Shown: positions 8,731-16,967 of the stretch, piece after piece
Numbering within the stretch: position 1 is the first letter of the stretch
How the letters are laid out: every line of letters begins with the position of its first letter
From: Flavobacterium fluviatile
GTDB lineage: Bacteria > Bacteroidota > Bacteroidia > Flavobacteriales > Flavobacteriaceae
Direction: 5' to 3'
Length of the DNA stretch: 64,000 nt
Assembly (NCBI RefSeq): GCF_010645065.1
Contig: NZ_JAADZW010000013.1
Coordinates: 62,001 to 126,000 of the forward strand
Notes under the pieces: generated by a model
What the model was told of the DNA's origin: nothing
Databases searched by the model: none
What the model saw: only the letters and a program-made list of their open reading frames with translations
Program-made: the position numbers and the translations under genes

Positions 8731-8758
8731 GTAACAATATCAAACCCGAATTGATATA
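8731..8758 (+). promoter_or_regulatory. Putative ECF promoter copy 3
   Basis: GTAACAAT (8731-8738), 12 nt, TTGATATA (8751-8758). It is 68 bp downstream of copy 2 and 83 bp before the lipoprotein start. The flanks (AAAAACAGG before, GGATATAAAA after) are also similar between copies 2 and 3, as if duplicated. Confidence 0.65.
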
Positions 8759-8840
8759 AGGATATAAAATTTAAAATTAACAACCGAAATCTGAAAACCA
8801 ACTGATAACGATCAGCTCAGATTTATAAAAATTAGAAATC

Positions 8841-9815
8841 ATGAACACAAATTTTAGAAAAATCGGATTATTGTTTTTAGCATTCGCAACTTTTGCAAGT
8901 TGTGACAACACTGACGGAGATGATGTAAAAATTACACCTCCTTCAGCATCAGAATTTGCAGCCGTAAGAGAGGATGCTCTGGCAGGAAGAACACAGCATT
9001 TTACAGCAACTGCAGGTACAGGCAATATTGTGCTAACCTCAGCAAAAGGAGTAAAGATCAACCTGAATGGCGATTGTCTTAAAAAAGCAGGAGTGGCCGT
9101 AACCGGAACAATTGACATCGAATACGTAGAGCTTTTTGACAAAGGAGATATGCTGGTAACAAACAAGCCAACCATGGGTTTAATGCCTGACGGAAAGAAA
9201 AATTTATTAATTTCAGGGGGTGAATTTTATATCAAAGCCACACAAAACGGACAGGATTTAACTACTTCATGCGGCATGTATCTTATTGTACCAACAGGTC
9301 TGACAGGTGGTTTTGATAATCAGATGACTTTATGGTTTGGAAATATCGACGAAGAAGATAATTTAGTTTGGAGAGAAGCTAAAGACGGTGCTGGAGGAAA
9401 AGGCGGCGTTCAGGGCGAAGCAAACAGCTATTACGTTACTTTTGGAAATTTTGGATGGGCAAATGTCGATCGTTTTTACAGTGATACAAGACCTAAAACT
9501 ACGATATTAGTTGATGCACCTGAAGGTTTCGACAACACCAATTCTGCCGTATATCTTTCTTATGATGGAGAAGGAACAAATGCGCTTGCACAATTAGACA
9601 CTTACACAGCAGCAGGTCTATTCAGCGAACACTACGGTCAGATTCCGGTTGGTTTAGCTTGCCACATTATTTTCGCCACAGAAGAAAATGGTCAATGGCG
9701 TTATGCTATAAAAGGAGTAACAACGACAGCAAATGCAGTTTACAGCTTTACACTTGCCGAAACAAAAGTAGGTTCTGAAGCGCAATTGGTAGCAGCGATC
9801 AATGCTATTCAATAA
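8841..9815 (+). CDS. Secreted lipoprotein of unknown function
   Basis: 324 aa. Signal peptide with lipobox ending FAS-C21, followed by an acidic DNTDGDD stretch, which in Flavobacteria often directs lipoproteins to the surface. The rest appears beta-rich (for example TGTIDIEYVELFDKGDM, GGEFYIKATQNGQDLT) with no recognised enzyme motif; it resembles sandwich-type binding or structural proteins. Two tandem copies of the putative ECF promoter precede it, so it is the best candidate for the main target of the divergent sigma factor. A terminator hairpin follows at 9838-9868, separating it from the PKD gene. Confidence 0.8.
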   Translation: MNTNFRKIGLLFLAFATFASCDNTDGDDVKITPPSASEFAAVREDALAGRTQHFTATAGTGNIVLTSAKGVKINLNGDCLKKAGVAVTGTIDIEYVELFDKGDMLVTNKPTMGLMPDGKKNLLISGGEFYIKATQNGQDLTTSCGMYLIVPTGLTGGFDNQMTLWFGNIDEEDNLVWREAKDGAGGKGGVQGEANSYYVTFGNFGWANVDRFYSDTRPKTTILVDAPEGFDNTNSAVYLSYDGEGTNALAQLDTYTAAGLFSEHYGQIPVGLACHIIFATEENGQWRYAIKGVTTTANAVYSFTLAETKVGSEAQLVAAINAIQ

Positions 9816-9837
9816 CTTACAAAAATACTTTTTAAGA

Positions 9838-9868
9838 AAAAGTGGTGATTTGCTCATCACTTTTTTTT
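9838..9868 (+). terminator. Rho-independent terminator after the lipoprotein gene
   Basis: Hairpin AAGTGGTGA / TCATCACTT (one G-T wobble) followed by eight T. Confidence 0.7.
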
Positions 9869-9910
9869 ACATTTAAACCTGTTTTAAACTAATTTCTGAT
9901 GATTTTCAGA

Positions 9911-9982
9911 AGCTATTCCTGCTGTACGCTGTATCTTTTATGCCGAACCCCGGCACAAAAGGATGCCGCTCCTATCAGGGCT
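9911..9982 (-). repeat. Diverged REP-like hairpin (same family as 16357-16468)
   Basis: The reverse complement aligns to the two 112-bp repeats at 16357 and 22750. The central hairpin here is TGCCG-AACCC-CGGCA, against GGCG-AACCC-CGCC in the reverse complement of the others. The G-C to C-G swap keeps the stem paired, which argues for selection on structure. Confidence 0.65.
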
Positions 9983-9998
9983 AAAAACCTCCTCGACC

Positions 9999-11951
9999 AT
10001 GAAAAAACTTTTATGCTGTTTCATTTTTCTTTCATCAGCAATGGTGTTTGCGCAGACCAAAGTAAAAGACACCATCACCCGAAGAGCAAATATCAGCTAC
10101 ATCCAGAAAGGCAATTCGGTCACTTTTAAACCCGAAACGCCGCCGTTAATTCCAATTGCGGGTGCTCCAAAACCCAGCTACTCCTACTTATGGGAGCTTG
10201 GTGACGGACATTACAGCAAACAGGCAGAACCAAAACATACCTATAAAAACAAAGGCACTTATACCGCACGACTTGCTGTAACCAACAATTACGACAACGG
10301 AAAACCTCCTGCGACACGACCAAAAAAAGTGGCGGTTAACGAAATAGGAGACGACCCGTATCAGGACATCGCCTCCATTGCCGATCAAAACGGATTTACA
10401 ATCATAAAAAACTGTGACCCAATTCCGGAACAGGAAATGGTAGTCGTAGTAAGTTATCAAAATCTGGAAAATTATGTTGCCAATGGCAAGCTCTATCTTT
10501 TTTATAACGAAAAGCAATTCAAAAACAATAATTTCGAATTGTCCGATTTCAGGACCTATGCCGGCGAACGTGAAGTAAAAGAAAATACAGTGGCTTCAGT
10601 TGACGATTTGGATGATACAAAAAACTATCTGGCCTCCACAGAAAACACTATAAAATTCAAAAAATATAAAAATACGACAACCGAAGAAGATTTAGACGCA
10701 AGTTTAAAAGAAGCACATACGATCTATCATAATGTTTCGATTCTGGAATTTGACGATGCCAATCCAAATGAAACGCGAAATGTTTTTTACACTTTCAAAA
10801 CCACTCCCGAAATGATCAAGGATACCAGCGCAACGGTTACCATGCGCGGGATTTTTGTACCCAACCGCAGTTTTAAAAACCATAAAGTAAAAAACCTCGA
10901 AATGGAAATCGTAACCTCTCACGACCCCAACAAAATGGGTTCGAACGGGAGTTTTATGAATTACAGACTCGTTCGGTTTAAAAGAGTGAAATTCAAAACC
11001 CGTTTTCAAAACAACGGCGAAGGCCCGGCAAGAAAAATTCGCTTAGAAACCGATATCCCGGATATGTTCGACAAAAAAACGTTCCAGATTGAAGGCATGT
11101 ATCCCGAATGCCCTATTTGTCCGAAAGACGAAGAACCAACCGTAAGCTGTCTCGATACCATCATTACAAAAAAACAAATCATTTTTACGTTTAAAAACAT
11201 TTACCTTCCGGGAACCGAACAAAAAAACGTTAAGGAAAAAGACAGCACCAAAGGTTTTGTACGTTATTCGATGAAGTTTGGTGAAGACTTTCATAAAGTG
11301 AAAACCAAAAGCCGTACGTCTATTATTTTTGATAAAAACGAACCTATCATAACCAACTACGCCACTACACGATTTTTACCGGGAATTTCGATTGGCGCAA
11401 AAGCCGGATATAATTTTTATCCGGATCTTGACAGATCGACGAGTTATTTTGTCGGCGCTACTATTTCGCCTTTTAAAGCCTATCGTTTTTACTGGCAGGC
11501 AGAATGGGTAAACGCTTTAAACCAATACAACAGCGCAGTCAATGTTACAACCCAATTTGGCACCAATGCAAACGGAACCCGACAGTTAATACGGACCACA
11601 ACAACAGCCGAAAACAAGAATGTCAATTGGGAAATCCCGGTTTTGATTCGGTACAACATTAATAATTATATAGGTGTCGGAGCCGGAATTCAGGCCAATA
11701 TCAATGTTGCATCAGAACAGAGTCAGGATATTAAAACAGAAACTTTTGAAGGCGACAAAGAAAATATTTTAATAGATACAAAAACGACAAACAATACGGT
11801 TAAAAACTCATTTACGGATTTAAAAACCGGTCTTTTATTTGACTTAACAGCAGGTTTCGCCAGAATCGGACCGAGTTTAGGAGCGCGTTATGTGATCAAC
11901 TTTGAACAGGATTTTAATTATTTTCAGGTGTATGGGATTTGGAGGTTTTAA
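9999..11951 (+). CDS. Secreted PKD-domain protein with C-terminal beta-barrel-like region
   Basis: 650 aa from ATG 9999 (MKKLLCCFIFLSSAMVFAQ, signal peptide). An in-frame ATG 36 bp upstream lies in the repeat and is unlikely. A PKD fold is seen at about residues 40-110, with the signature YLWELGDGHYS and HTYKNKGTYTARLAV. The middle (about 120-440) contains repeated beta-strand text typical of DUF11-like or adhesive domains. The last about 180 residues (GISIGAKAGYNFYPDL to YFQVYGIWRF) have alternating strands ending in an aromatic residue, as in outer-membrane barrels. A surface-exposed structural or sensing protein is likely. Its neighbours are the ECF-linked lipoprotein and the CHAT protease. 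Confidence 0.75.
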   Translation: MKKLLCCFIFLSSAMVFAQTKVKDTITRRANISYIQKGNSVTFKPETPPLIPIAGAPKPSYSYLWELGDGHYSKQAEPKHTYKNKGTYTARLAVTNNYDNGKPPATRPKKVAVNEIGDDPYQDIASIADQNGFTIIKNCDPIPEQEMVVVVSYQNLENYVANGKLYLFYNEKQFKNNNFELSDFRTYAGEREVKENTVASVDDLDDTKNYLASTENTIKFKKYKNTTTEEDLDASLKEAHTIYHNVSILEFDDANPNETRNVFYTFKTTPEMIKDTSATVTMRGIFVPNRSFKNHKVKNLEMEIVTSHDPNKMGSNGSFMNYRLVRFKRVKFKTRFQNNGEGPARKIRLETDIPDMFDKKTFQIEGMYPECPICPKDEEPTVSCLDTIITKKQIIFTFKNIYLPGTEQKNVKEKDSTKGFVRYSMKFGEDFHKVKTKSRTSIIFDKNEPIITNYATTRFLPGISIGAKAGYNFYPDLDRSTSYFVGATISPFKAYRFYWQAEWVNALNQYNSAVNVTTQFGTNANGTRQLIRTTTTAENKNVNWEIPVLIRYNINNYIGVGAGIQANINVASEQSQDIKTETFEGDKENILIDTKTTNNTVKNSFTDLKTGLLFDLTAGFARIGPSLGARYVINFEQDFNYFQVYGIWRF

Positions 11952-11962
11952 ATTATTTTCAT

Positions 11963-12111
11963 CATATAAGTGATATAAGTAAATTTAAGTTTTAAAATTC
12001 AAGTGTCATCCTGAGCGGAGTCGAAGGCTCGAAACAAAAAAAGTCTTCGACTCCGCTCAGACGGACACTTTAAAATACTATCCAGCAAAATGAACTTATA
12101 TCACTTATATG
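11963..12111. repeat. Nested inverted repeats ahead of and into the CHAT gene start
   Basis: Inner arms: 12001-12026 and 12044-12070 (core CTGAGCGGAGTCGAAG; 23 of 26 positions complementary). Outer arms: ATATAAGTGATATAAGT near 11963 and its exact complement ACTTATATCACTTATAT near 12094. The right outer arm encodes residues 2-8 of the CHAT protein (NLYHLYG). The same 19-mer, CTTATATCACTTATATGGT, recurs at 63395. Confidence 0.8.
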
Positions 12112-14738
12112 GTTTAATCTTTCTTTTTGTTAACCTGAATGTTCTGGGGCAAAACTCCGAAGACAAAATTTACAATGCAATCGATACTTTTGTTGCGAAC
12201 CCTTCCGCGAAAGCGTTACAAAATTTAACCAATACTGAAACAGCTTTCTGGAAAAACTCAAAACCAAAAACCAAAGACGAGTTATTAGCTGTTGTGGTTT
12301 TAAACTGCAACAAGGCCTATTATCAGAATCAGTTTGGACAGACACACAATGCGGTTTTGGGTTATGAAAAAGCCTGGCAATTGTACCAAAAACACAAACT
12401 CAATAATTACGATATTATTGAATACTGCCTGAAACCTCTCGGCAATTTATACACCGTTTTGGGAGATTATGACAGCGCCGAAAATACCATCAAACAGTAT
12501 TATTTTATTGCAGAAACAGAGAAAAACCAATCCCAAAAAATAGCGGCAATTCTGAATTTATCGAATGTTTATCAGAGTTCAGGAAAGATTTCGCTGGCAA
12601 TTGAACTTTTGGAAAATACTTTAAAAACAGAAAAATTATCGAATTCACAAAAAGGGATTTTGCTGAATAATTTAGGAAACAATTACTGGCTGGGTTCAAA
12701 ACAACTATTATCGATTAAAAATTCGAATGACAAAGCCGAAAAATCCTTTCAATCTTCTGTAAAGTATCTTAAAAACGAAAAGGAGCAATCAGAAACTTTA
12801 TCGAATTCTTATCGAAATCTGGCTTCAATGAACAGGCAACGGCAACGATTTGATGTTGCTGATTTTTATATGCAAAAGGCTGAAAAGCTATTTTTAGAAT
12901 CCAAAAACCAGCAGCCCCGAAAATTGGCAAAATTATATTATGAAAAAGCTTTGCTGCTTTTTGATGAAAGAAGATATGAGGAAAGTTCAAAGCAGATTTC
13001 GGCTGTTTTTAAAGTTTTAATTCCGAATTATAATTCCAAAAACCTGCTGCCCAATCAAAACCAATTATATGCAGAAACAGTTTTGATAGATGCAATCGAT
13101 CTGGAGGCAGAAATTTTACAGCTGAACCATCCCAAAAAAGCATTAAAAGCTTTTGAACTTTCCTTTTACATCGAAGATTTATTGATGAATTCATTGATTT
13201 ACGAAAACTCAAAAATCATATCACAATTACGATCCCGAAACCGAACTGAAAAGTGTCTTTCGATTTATAAAAGCCTTCATGAAAAGGAGGGAAAAACTGA
13301 ATATCTCAATGCAGCTTTTCAGTTGTCTGAAAGAACTAAATCGGGAATTTTAAAAAATTATCGTTCGAAAATTAAAAACGCTTCCGCAGAAGAAAAACAG
13401 CTTTTGCAGGATTTTCAAAACTTTAATAACACTATTTTGAAAGAACAGCAAAAGGGAGATGCTGCAGATATTTCGAAAATCAATAATCTTATCAAAAAGC
13501 AAAATGAACTGACGCTTTCACTAAAAAAAATCCAGGCTGAAAATCCAGATTATATTCCGGAAAATTGTGATTTAAAAGCATTGTTTAAGAAGCTGGAGAA
13601 TGACAAAGCCGTGATGGTGTATTATTTCATCGGCGCTGAAAAATTGTATTATTTCACTTTGCAAGAGAACAAAATTGAACTAAATTATATCTGGGTCGAT
13701 CATTTGGCAATTCCTAAAATTATACAGTTTGTAGATTATTTTAACGACGCAAATTCTATTACAAATGATATTTCAGGTTATAACAAATATGGAAAAGTTG
13801 TTTATGATTTACTGAAACTTCCAAACAATTCAGTGTATCAAAACCTCATCATTGTACCTGATGGTATTTTAAATTTTCTTCCGTTTGAAGCATTGATTAC
13901 ACAAGAATCTAAAACATCCAATTTTGCCAAAATGCATTATTTACTAAATGATTTCAGGATTGCGTATAATAGTTCTGCGAATTTTTATCTGAATTCCAAA
14001 CCGGTTTCTAATTCAGAAAAAAACGTTTTAGGCGTGTTTCCGGTTTTCGAAAAAACAGCTTTTGAACTGAGTTATTCGAAGAAAGAATTAGAATTTATCC
14101 GCACTAATTTTAAAGGGAAATATTTAGAAAATGCCGATGCGAATTTTTCTAATTTTAAAAATAACGTTTCCAACTATTCTGTCCTGCATTTAAGTACACA
14201 CGCTGCTGCAGGTGATATTGAAACACCCGCAAGCATCAAATTTTATGATCAGGAAATTTTATATTCTGAATTGTATAATCTGAACATCAATCCGGATTTA
14301 GTGGTTTTAAGCGCATGTGAAACCGGAATCGGAAAACTCTACAAAGCTGAGGGAGCCATGAGTGTGGCAAGAGGTTTTCAGTTTGCCGGAGCGCAAAATC
14401 TGTTGTTTTCTTTATGGAAAGTAAACGATTATACAACATCGGTCTTTATGACTGATTTTTATAAAAACATTCAAAATAACCAAACGTATTTTGAAGCCAA
14501 TACCAATGCAAAACTTCATTTTTTAAACGACAAATCGATTCCAAATGCTAAAAAATCTCCCTATTACTGGAGCTCGTTTGTGTATTACGGCGCAATTTCT
14601 ACCGAAACAAATTCGACCAATTATATCTTTTATATCATTAGTTTATTGACTGTAATTGGTTTATTTTTGGTTTTCAATCATTATCGAAAATGGAAAATCT
14701 GCACGAGGTTCTCAAAAAAGAGAAATACAAAAAAATAA
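12090..14738 (+). CDS. Exported TPR-CHAT (caspase-like) protease with C-terminal membrane anchor
   Basis: 882 aa. A signal peptide (to about residue 21, VLGQ) is followed by TPR-type helices over about 30-420, for example LGNLYTVLGDYDSAENTIKQ and YRNLASMNRQRQRFDVADFY. A CHAT domain occupies about 560-845. Its catalytic pair is visible: H704 in LHLSTHAAAG and C743 in VVLSACETGIGKL. A single membrane helix sits at about 850-868, then a short basic tail. The protease would therefore lie in the periplasm, tethered to the inner membrane. CHAT proteases are activated through partner sensing by the TPR part; substrates here are unknown. The next gene, a retropepsin-like protease, starts inside it (49-bp overlap), so the two are coupled. 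Confidence 0.88.
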   Translation: MNLYHLYGLIFLFVNLNVLGQNSEDKIYNAIDTFVANPSAKALQNLTNTETAFWKNSKPKTKDELLAVVVLNCNKAYYQNQFGQTHNAVLGYEKAWQLYQKHKLNNYDIIEYCLKPLGNLYTVLGDYDSAENTIKQYYFIAETEKNQSQKIAAILNLSNVYQSSGKISLAIELLENTLKTEKLSNSQKGILLNNLGNNYWLGSKQLLSIKNSNDKAEKSFQSSVKYLKNEKEQSETLSNSYRNLASMNRQRQRFDVADFYMQKAEKLFLESKNQQPRKLAKLYYEKALLLFDERRYEESSKQISAVFKVLIPNYNSKNLLPNQNQLYAETVLIDAIDLEAEILQLNHPKKALKAFELSFYIEDLLMNSLIYENSKIISQLRSRNRTEKCLSIYKSLHEKEGKTEYLNAAFQLSERTKSGILKNYRSKIKNASAEEKQLLQDFQNFNNTILKEQQKGDAADISKINNLIKKQNELTLSLKKIQAENPDYIPENCDLKALFKKLENDKAVMVYYFIGAEKLYYFTLQENKIELNYIWVDHLAIPKIIQFVDYFNDANSITNDISGYNKYGKVVYDLLKLPNNSVYQNLIIVPDGILNFLPFEALITQESKTSNFAKMHYLLNDFRIAYNSSANFYLNSKPVSNSEKNVLGVFPVFEKTAFELSYSKKELEFIRTNFKGKYLENADANFSNFKNNVSNYSVLHLSTHAAAGDIETPASIKFYDQEILYSELYNLNINPDLVVLSACETGIGKLYKAEGAMSVARGFQFAGAQNLLFSLWKVNDYTTSVFMTDFYKNIQNNQTYFEANTNAKLHFLNDKSIPNAKKSPYYWSSFVYYGAISTETNSTNYIFYIISLLTVIGLFLVFNHYRKWKICTRFSKKRNTKK

Positions 14739-15130
14739 AATTCAAGGTTACCAAAACACAGCATTTATCTATTAAGGCAAAAATCAATGGCGTTTCCGGA
14801 AGTTTTATTTTAGACACGGGCGCATCAAATTCCTGCGTGGGTTTTGAAAGCATCGAAAAATTCGAATTAAGCACAAAAAATTCTAAAACCAAAGCGGCAG
14901 GTGCCGGCGGTACCGGAATGAAAACACAAATCTCCAAACAAAATTTACTTCAGCTTGGTTCCTGGAAAAATACTGATTTTAGCCTGGTTATTTTTGATCT
15001 TTCACACGTTAATGAAGCATTACGGCAATACAAAGCAAAACCCGTTCATGGCATTATTGGCGCTGATGTTCTGTTGGAAGGAAAAGCGATTATTGATTAT
15101 TTTAATCATTATTTATATCTTAAACAGTAA
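14690..15130 (+). CDS. Retropepsin-like aspartic protease (clan AA)
   Basis: 146 aa. The catalytic motif FILDTGASNSCV (D42) and the second hydrophobic-Gly motif HGIIGADVL near residue 122 define a single-domain retropepsin that would work as a dimer. There is no signal peptide, so it is predicted to be cytoplasmic unless exported with its partner. It overlaps the end of the CHAT gene by 49 bp in another frame, a strong sign of co-expression. Substrate unknown; possibilities are the CHAT tail or the sigma/anti-sigma pair nearby (inference only). The next gene is convergent, so this ends the unit. Confidence 0.87.
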   Translation: MENLHEVLKKEKYKKIKFKVTKTQHLSIKAKINGVSGSFILDTGASNSCVGFESIEKFELSTKNSKTKAAGAGGTGMKTQISKQNLLQLGSWKNTDFSLVIFDLSHVNEALRQYKAKPVHGIIGADVLLEGKAIIDYFNHYLYLKQ

Positions 15131-15172
15131 ATTCCAAATCTGAAAATTCCAAATTACACAACTTATTGGCAG

Positions 15173-15958
15173 CTATCTCTCTTTATTTTTCGAATGTTTC
15201 TTTTTGGAATTTTCACCCAACGCCCATAAAATTCCGCCCTCAAGATGCTGAATATATACAGGATCTGAATAATCTTTACTATCATGTCCCAAAGCGGTGT
15301 AAAACACTCTGGCTCCTTCAAATTCATGAAACCAGGCTAATGGAAAGTAATCGCCAAAAATGCGTCCGGGATAAACTCCTTTTTCACTGTCGTTCACCGT
15401 TCGCAAATCGGCTGCTAAGACTACCTGAATATTAGGATTGAGTTCATCCATATAGTAACACTCATCTTCCTTTTTCCATGTTTCAGGAAGTTTTGAAGTG
15501 GCAGGATGGTTTTTATCAATCACTTTTATATCGAAAGACTGAAAAGCAGGGTGTTTTTTAAATTTTCCTCCTATCATTTTAGTATACCAGGGCCAGGAGC
15601 GTTCTGAATCAGAGGCACTATGAATTCCTACAAATGCGCCTCCCCGCTGGATATAATCTACAAATGCCTGCTTTTGTTTTTCTGTATCAAAGATATCATT
15701 ACACGTATTTGAAAAAATAACACAGCTGTACTTTGCTAAATTTTCATGAGTCATTACCGAAGTATCATCTGAAACATCAACAATTAAATTGTTTGCTTCT
15801 CCAATTTTTTTTAAAGCCTCTACACTGGCTGCAATATTTTTATGCACATAACCCTTTCCGTTCTTTGTATAAACTAATATACGTTTTTTGGCTGGTGGAT
15901 TTGCAAAAATAAAATTCAGACTCAATACAATTGCTGGGATTATTAGTTTTATTTTCAT
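15173..15958 (-). CDS. ThuA-like domain protein, exported
   Basis: 261 aa. Signal peptide to about residue 20 (FIFANPP). ThuA-like fold (class I glutamine-amidotransferase-like) with RILVYTKNGKGYVHKNIA at the start, IFSNTCNDIFDTEKQ, GGAFVGIHSASDS (about 115-127) and the C-terminal PLAWFHEFEGARVFYTALGH. Family members act on or bind sugars; the catalytic role is not settled. It is convergent with the retropepsin gene and has no obvious operon partner. The tail is Lys-rich (KKKHSKNKER). Confidence 0.88.
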   Translation of the reverse strand: MKIKLIIPAIVLSLNFIFANPPAKKRILVYTKNGKGYVHKNIAASVEALKKIGEANNLIVDVSDDTSVMTHENLAKYSCVIFSNTCNDIFDTEKQKQAFVDYIQRGGAFVGIHSASDSERSWPWYTKMIGGKFKKHPAFQSFDIKVIDKNHPATSKLPETWKKEDECYYMDELNPNIQVVLAADLRTVNDSEKGVYPGRIFGDYFPLAWFHEFEGARVFYTALGHDSKDYSDPVYIQHLEGGILWALGENSKKKHSKNKER

Positions 15959-16001
15959 TTTCAGATGTTTATTTTCCGAAATTCTTTTTTTGCTAAATCA
16001 A

Positions 16002-16312
16002 TCAAGATATCGAAAAGACAGCCTTCTTGTCTTCAGCAAAAGCCTGTAGTTCCAAAAATGCTTGTGTTTTTCTAAAAGCTTGAACTGGACTACAGGCTCC
16101 ATAATCTTTTGTTCTGGAGATTTTTCCTTTTGAAGGGATTTGGTTCTCGTAATCAAAGTTACCAAAATTTGTTAACCATAGAACAACTGTTTTTCTATAC
16201 TGAATGCCATACTTTTTAGCTGCCCGGCAAATTGTAATTTTCCTTGTTCTATTTCTTGAAGAATTTCTGATATATAGGCATACAGTAGTCTTTTTTTGGA
16301 ATACTTCCATAG
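16002..16312 (-). pseudogene. IS3-type transposase OrfA remnant
   Basis: The segment KKYGIQYRKTVVLWLTNFGNFDYENQ...IPSK and the later AFLELQAFAEDKKAVF match OrfA proteins common in Bacteroidota, where a helix-turn-helix is followed by a coiled coil. The N-terminal piece (SKKRLLYAYISEILQEIEQG) is in another frame. The break is at about 16221-16230, where adding one C to the GCCGGGC tract would join the frames. The middle is shortened and no OrfB follows, so the element is dead. It lies 45 bp from the left 112-bp repeat. Confidence 0.75.
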
Positions 16313-16356
16313 GATAGTTTTTTGTGTCTCATCATACTAGACTTTCTTTAAATTGA

Positions 16357-16468
16357 AAAACCTCTAATCCAGCCCCGATAGAAATGATATCCTTTTGTGG
16401 CGGGGTTCGCCGCAAAAGATAAAATGGATAGCGGGACAAGGGGTGTTTTGAAAACCAATTTTTTGCTG
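16357..16468 (+). repeat. 112-bp direct repeat, left copy (REP-like hairpin)
   Basis: Identical over 112 bp to 22750-22861. The central hairpin is CTTTTGTGGCG-GGGTT-CGCCGCAAAAG-like (16391-16417). The two copies bracket the 16602-22727 operon. Confidence 0.9.
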
Positions 16469-16568
16469 CCATAAAATTCAAAAAGATCAATTACATAGCC
16501 GTACTTCGTGAATTGAGTACTGATTTTTCAAATATAATTTTCACATTATTTTATTAGATAAATTATTA

Positions 16569-16576
16569 TATATTTG
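16569..16576 (+). promoter_or_regulatory. Predicted -7 element of the speD operon
   Basis: TATATTTG fits TAnnTTTG and lies 26 bp before the start codon. No convincing -33 TTTG was found. Confidence 0.4.
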
Positions 16577-16601
16577 GCGCCTGAGTTATATAAATAATTG
16601 A

Positions 16602-16964
16602 ATGGATTTACCTCCTTATTCGCCGGGACTGCATAAACTGCTTACTTTACATGTCGATAAAACAGAGAAACTTACAGCCAGTAATGATTTTGTTGTGGTA
16701 ACAAATTCTATTTTAGATAAGTACGGTTTGGAGAAGGTTGGAGTAGTGGTGCATGATTTTGAAAACAACAGTTTTACCATTTCGTTCTGCCTGAAAGAAT
16801 CACATATTTGTATCCACACCTGGCCAGAATACAATCAGTTGACATTGGATGTTTATTTGTGTAATTATCTTCAGGATAACTCGCATAAGGTGCGCAGTGT
16901 CGTGGCCGATTATATTACTTATTTTGAAGCGAAAATTATTAAGGATTTTGAAATTAACCGATAA
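16602..16964 (+). CDS. speD: S-adenosylmethionine decarboxylase proenzyme-like protein
   Basis: 120 aa, the usual size of bacterial class 1B enzymes. It would make decarboxylated AdoMet, the aminopropyl donor. The self-cleavage site is intact: E66-S67 in KESHICIHTWPE, with H72 and C87. The S-to-H (5) and H-to-C (15) spacing equals that of the Thermotoga enzyme, so pyruvoyl formation is expected. First gene of a seven-gene run, 3 bp from the next gene. No ornithine/arginine decarboxylase is near, so the acceptor amine is made elsewhere or is not a normal diamine. Confidence 0.9.
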   Translation: MDLPPYSPGLHKLLTLHVDKTEKLTASNDFVVVTNSILDKYGLEKVGVVVHDFENNSFTISFCLKESHICIHTWPEYNQLTLDVYLCNYLQDNSHKVRSVVADYITYFEAKIIKDFEINR

Positions 16965-16967
16965 AGC

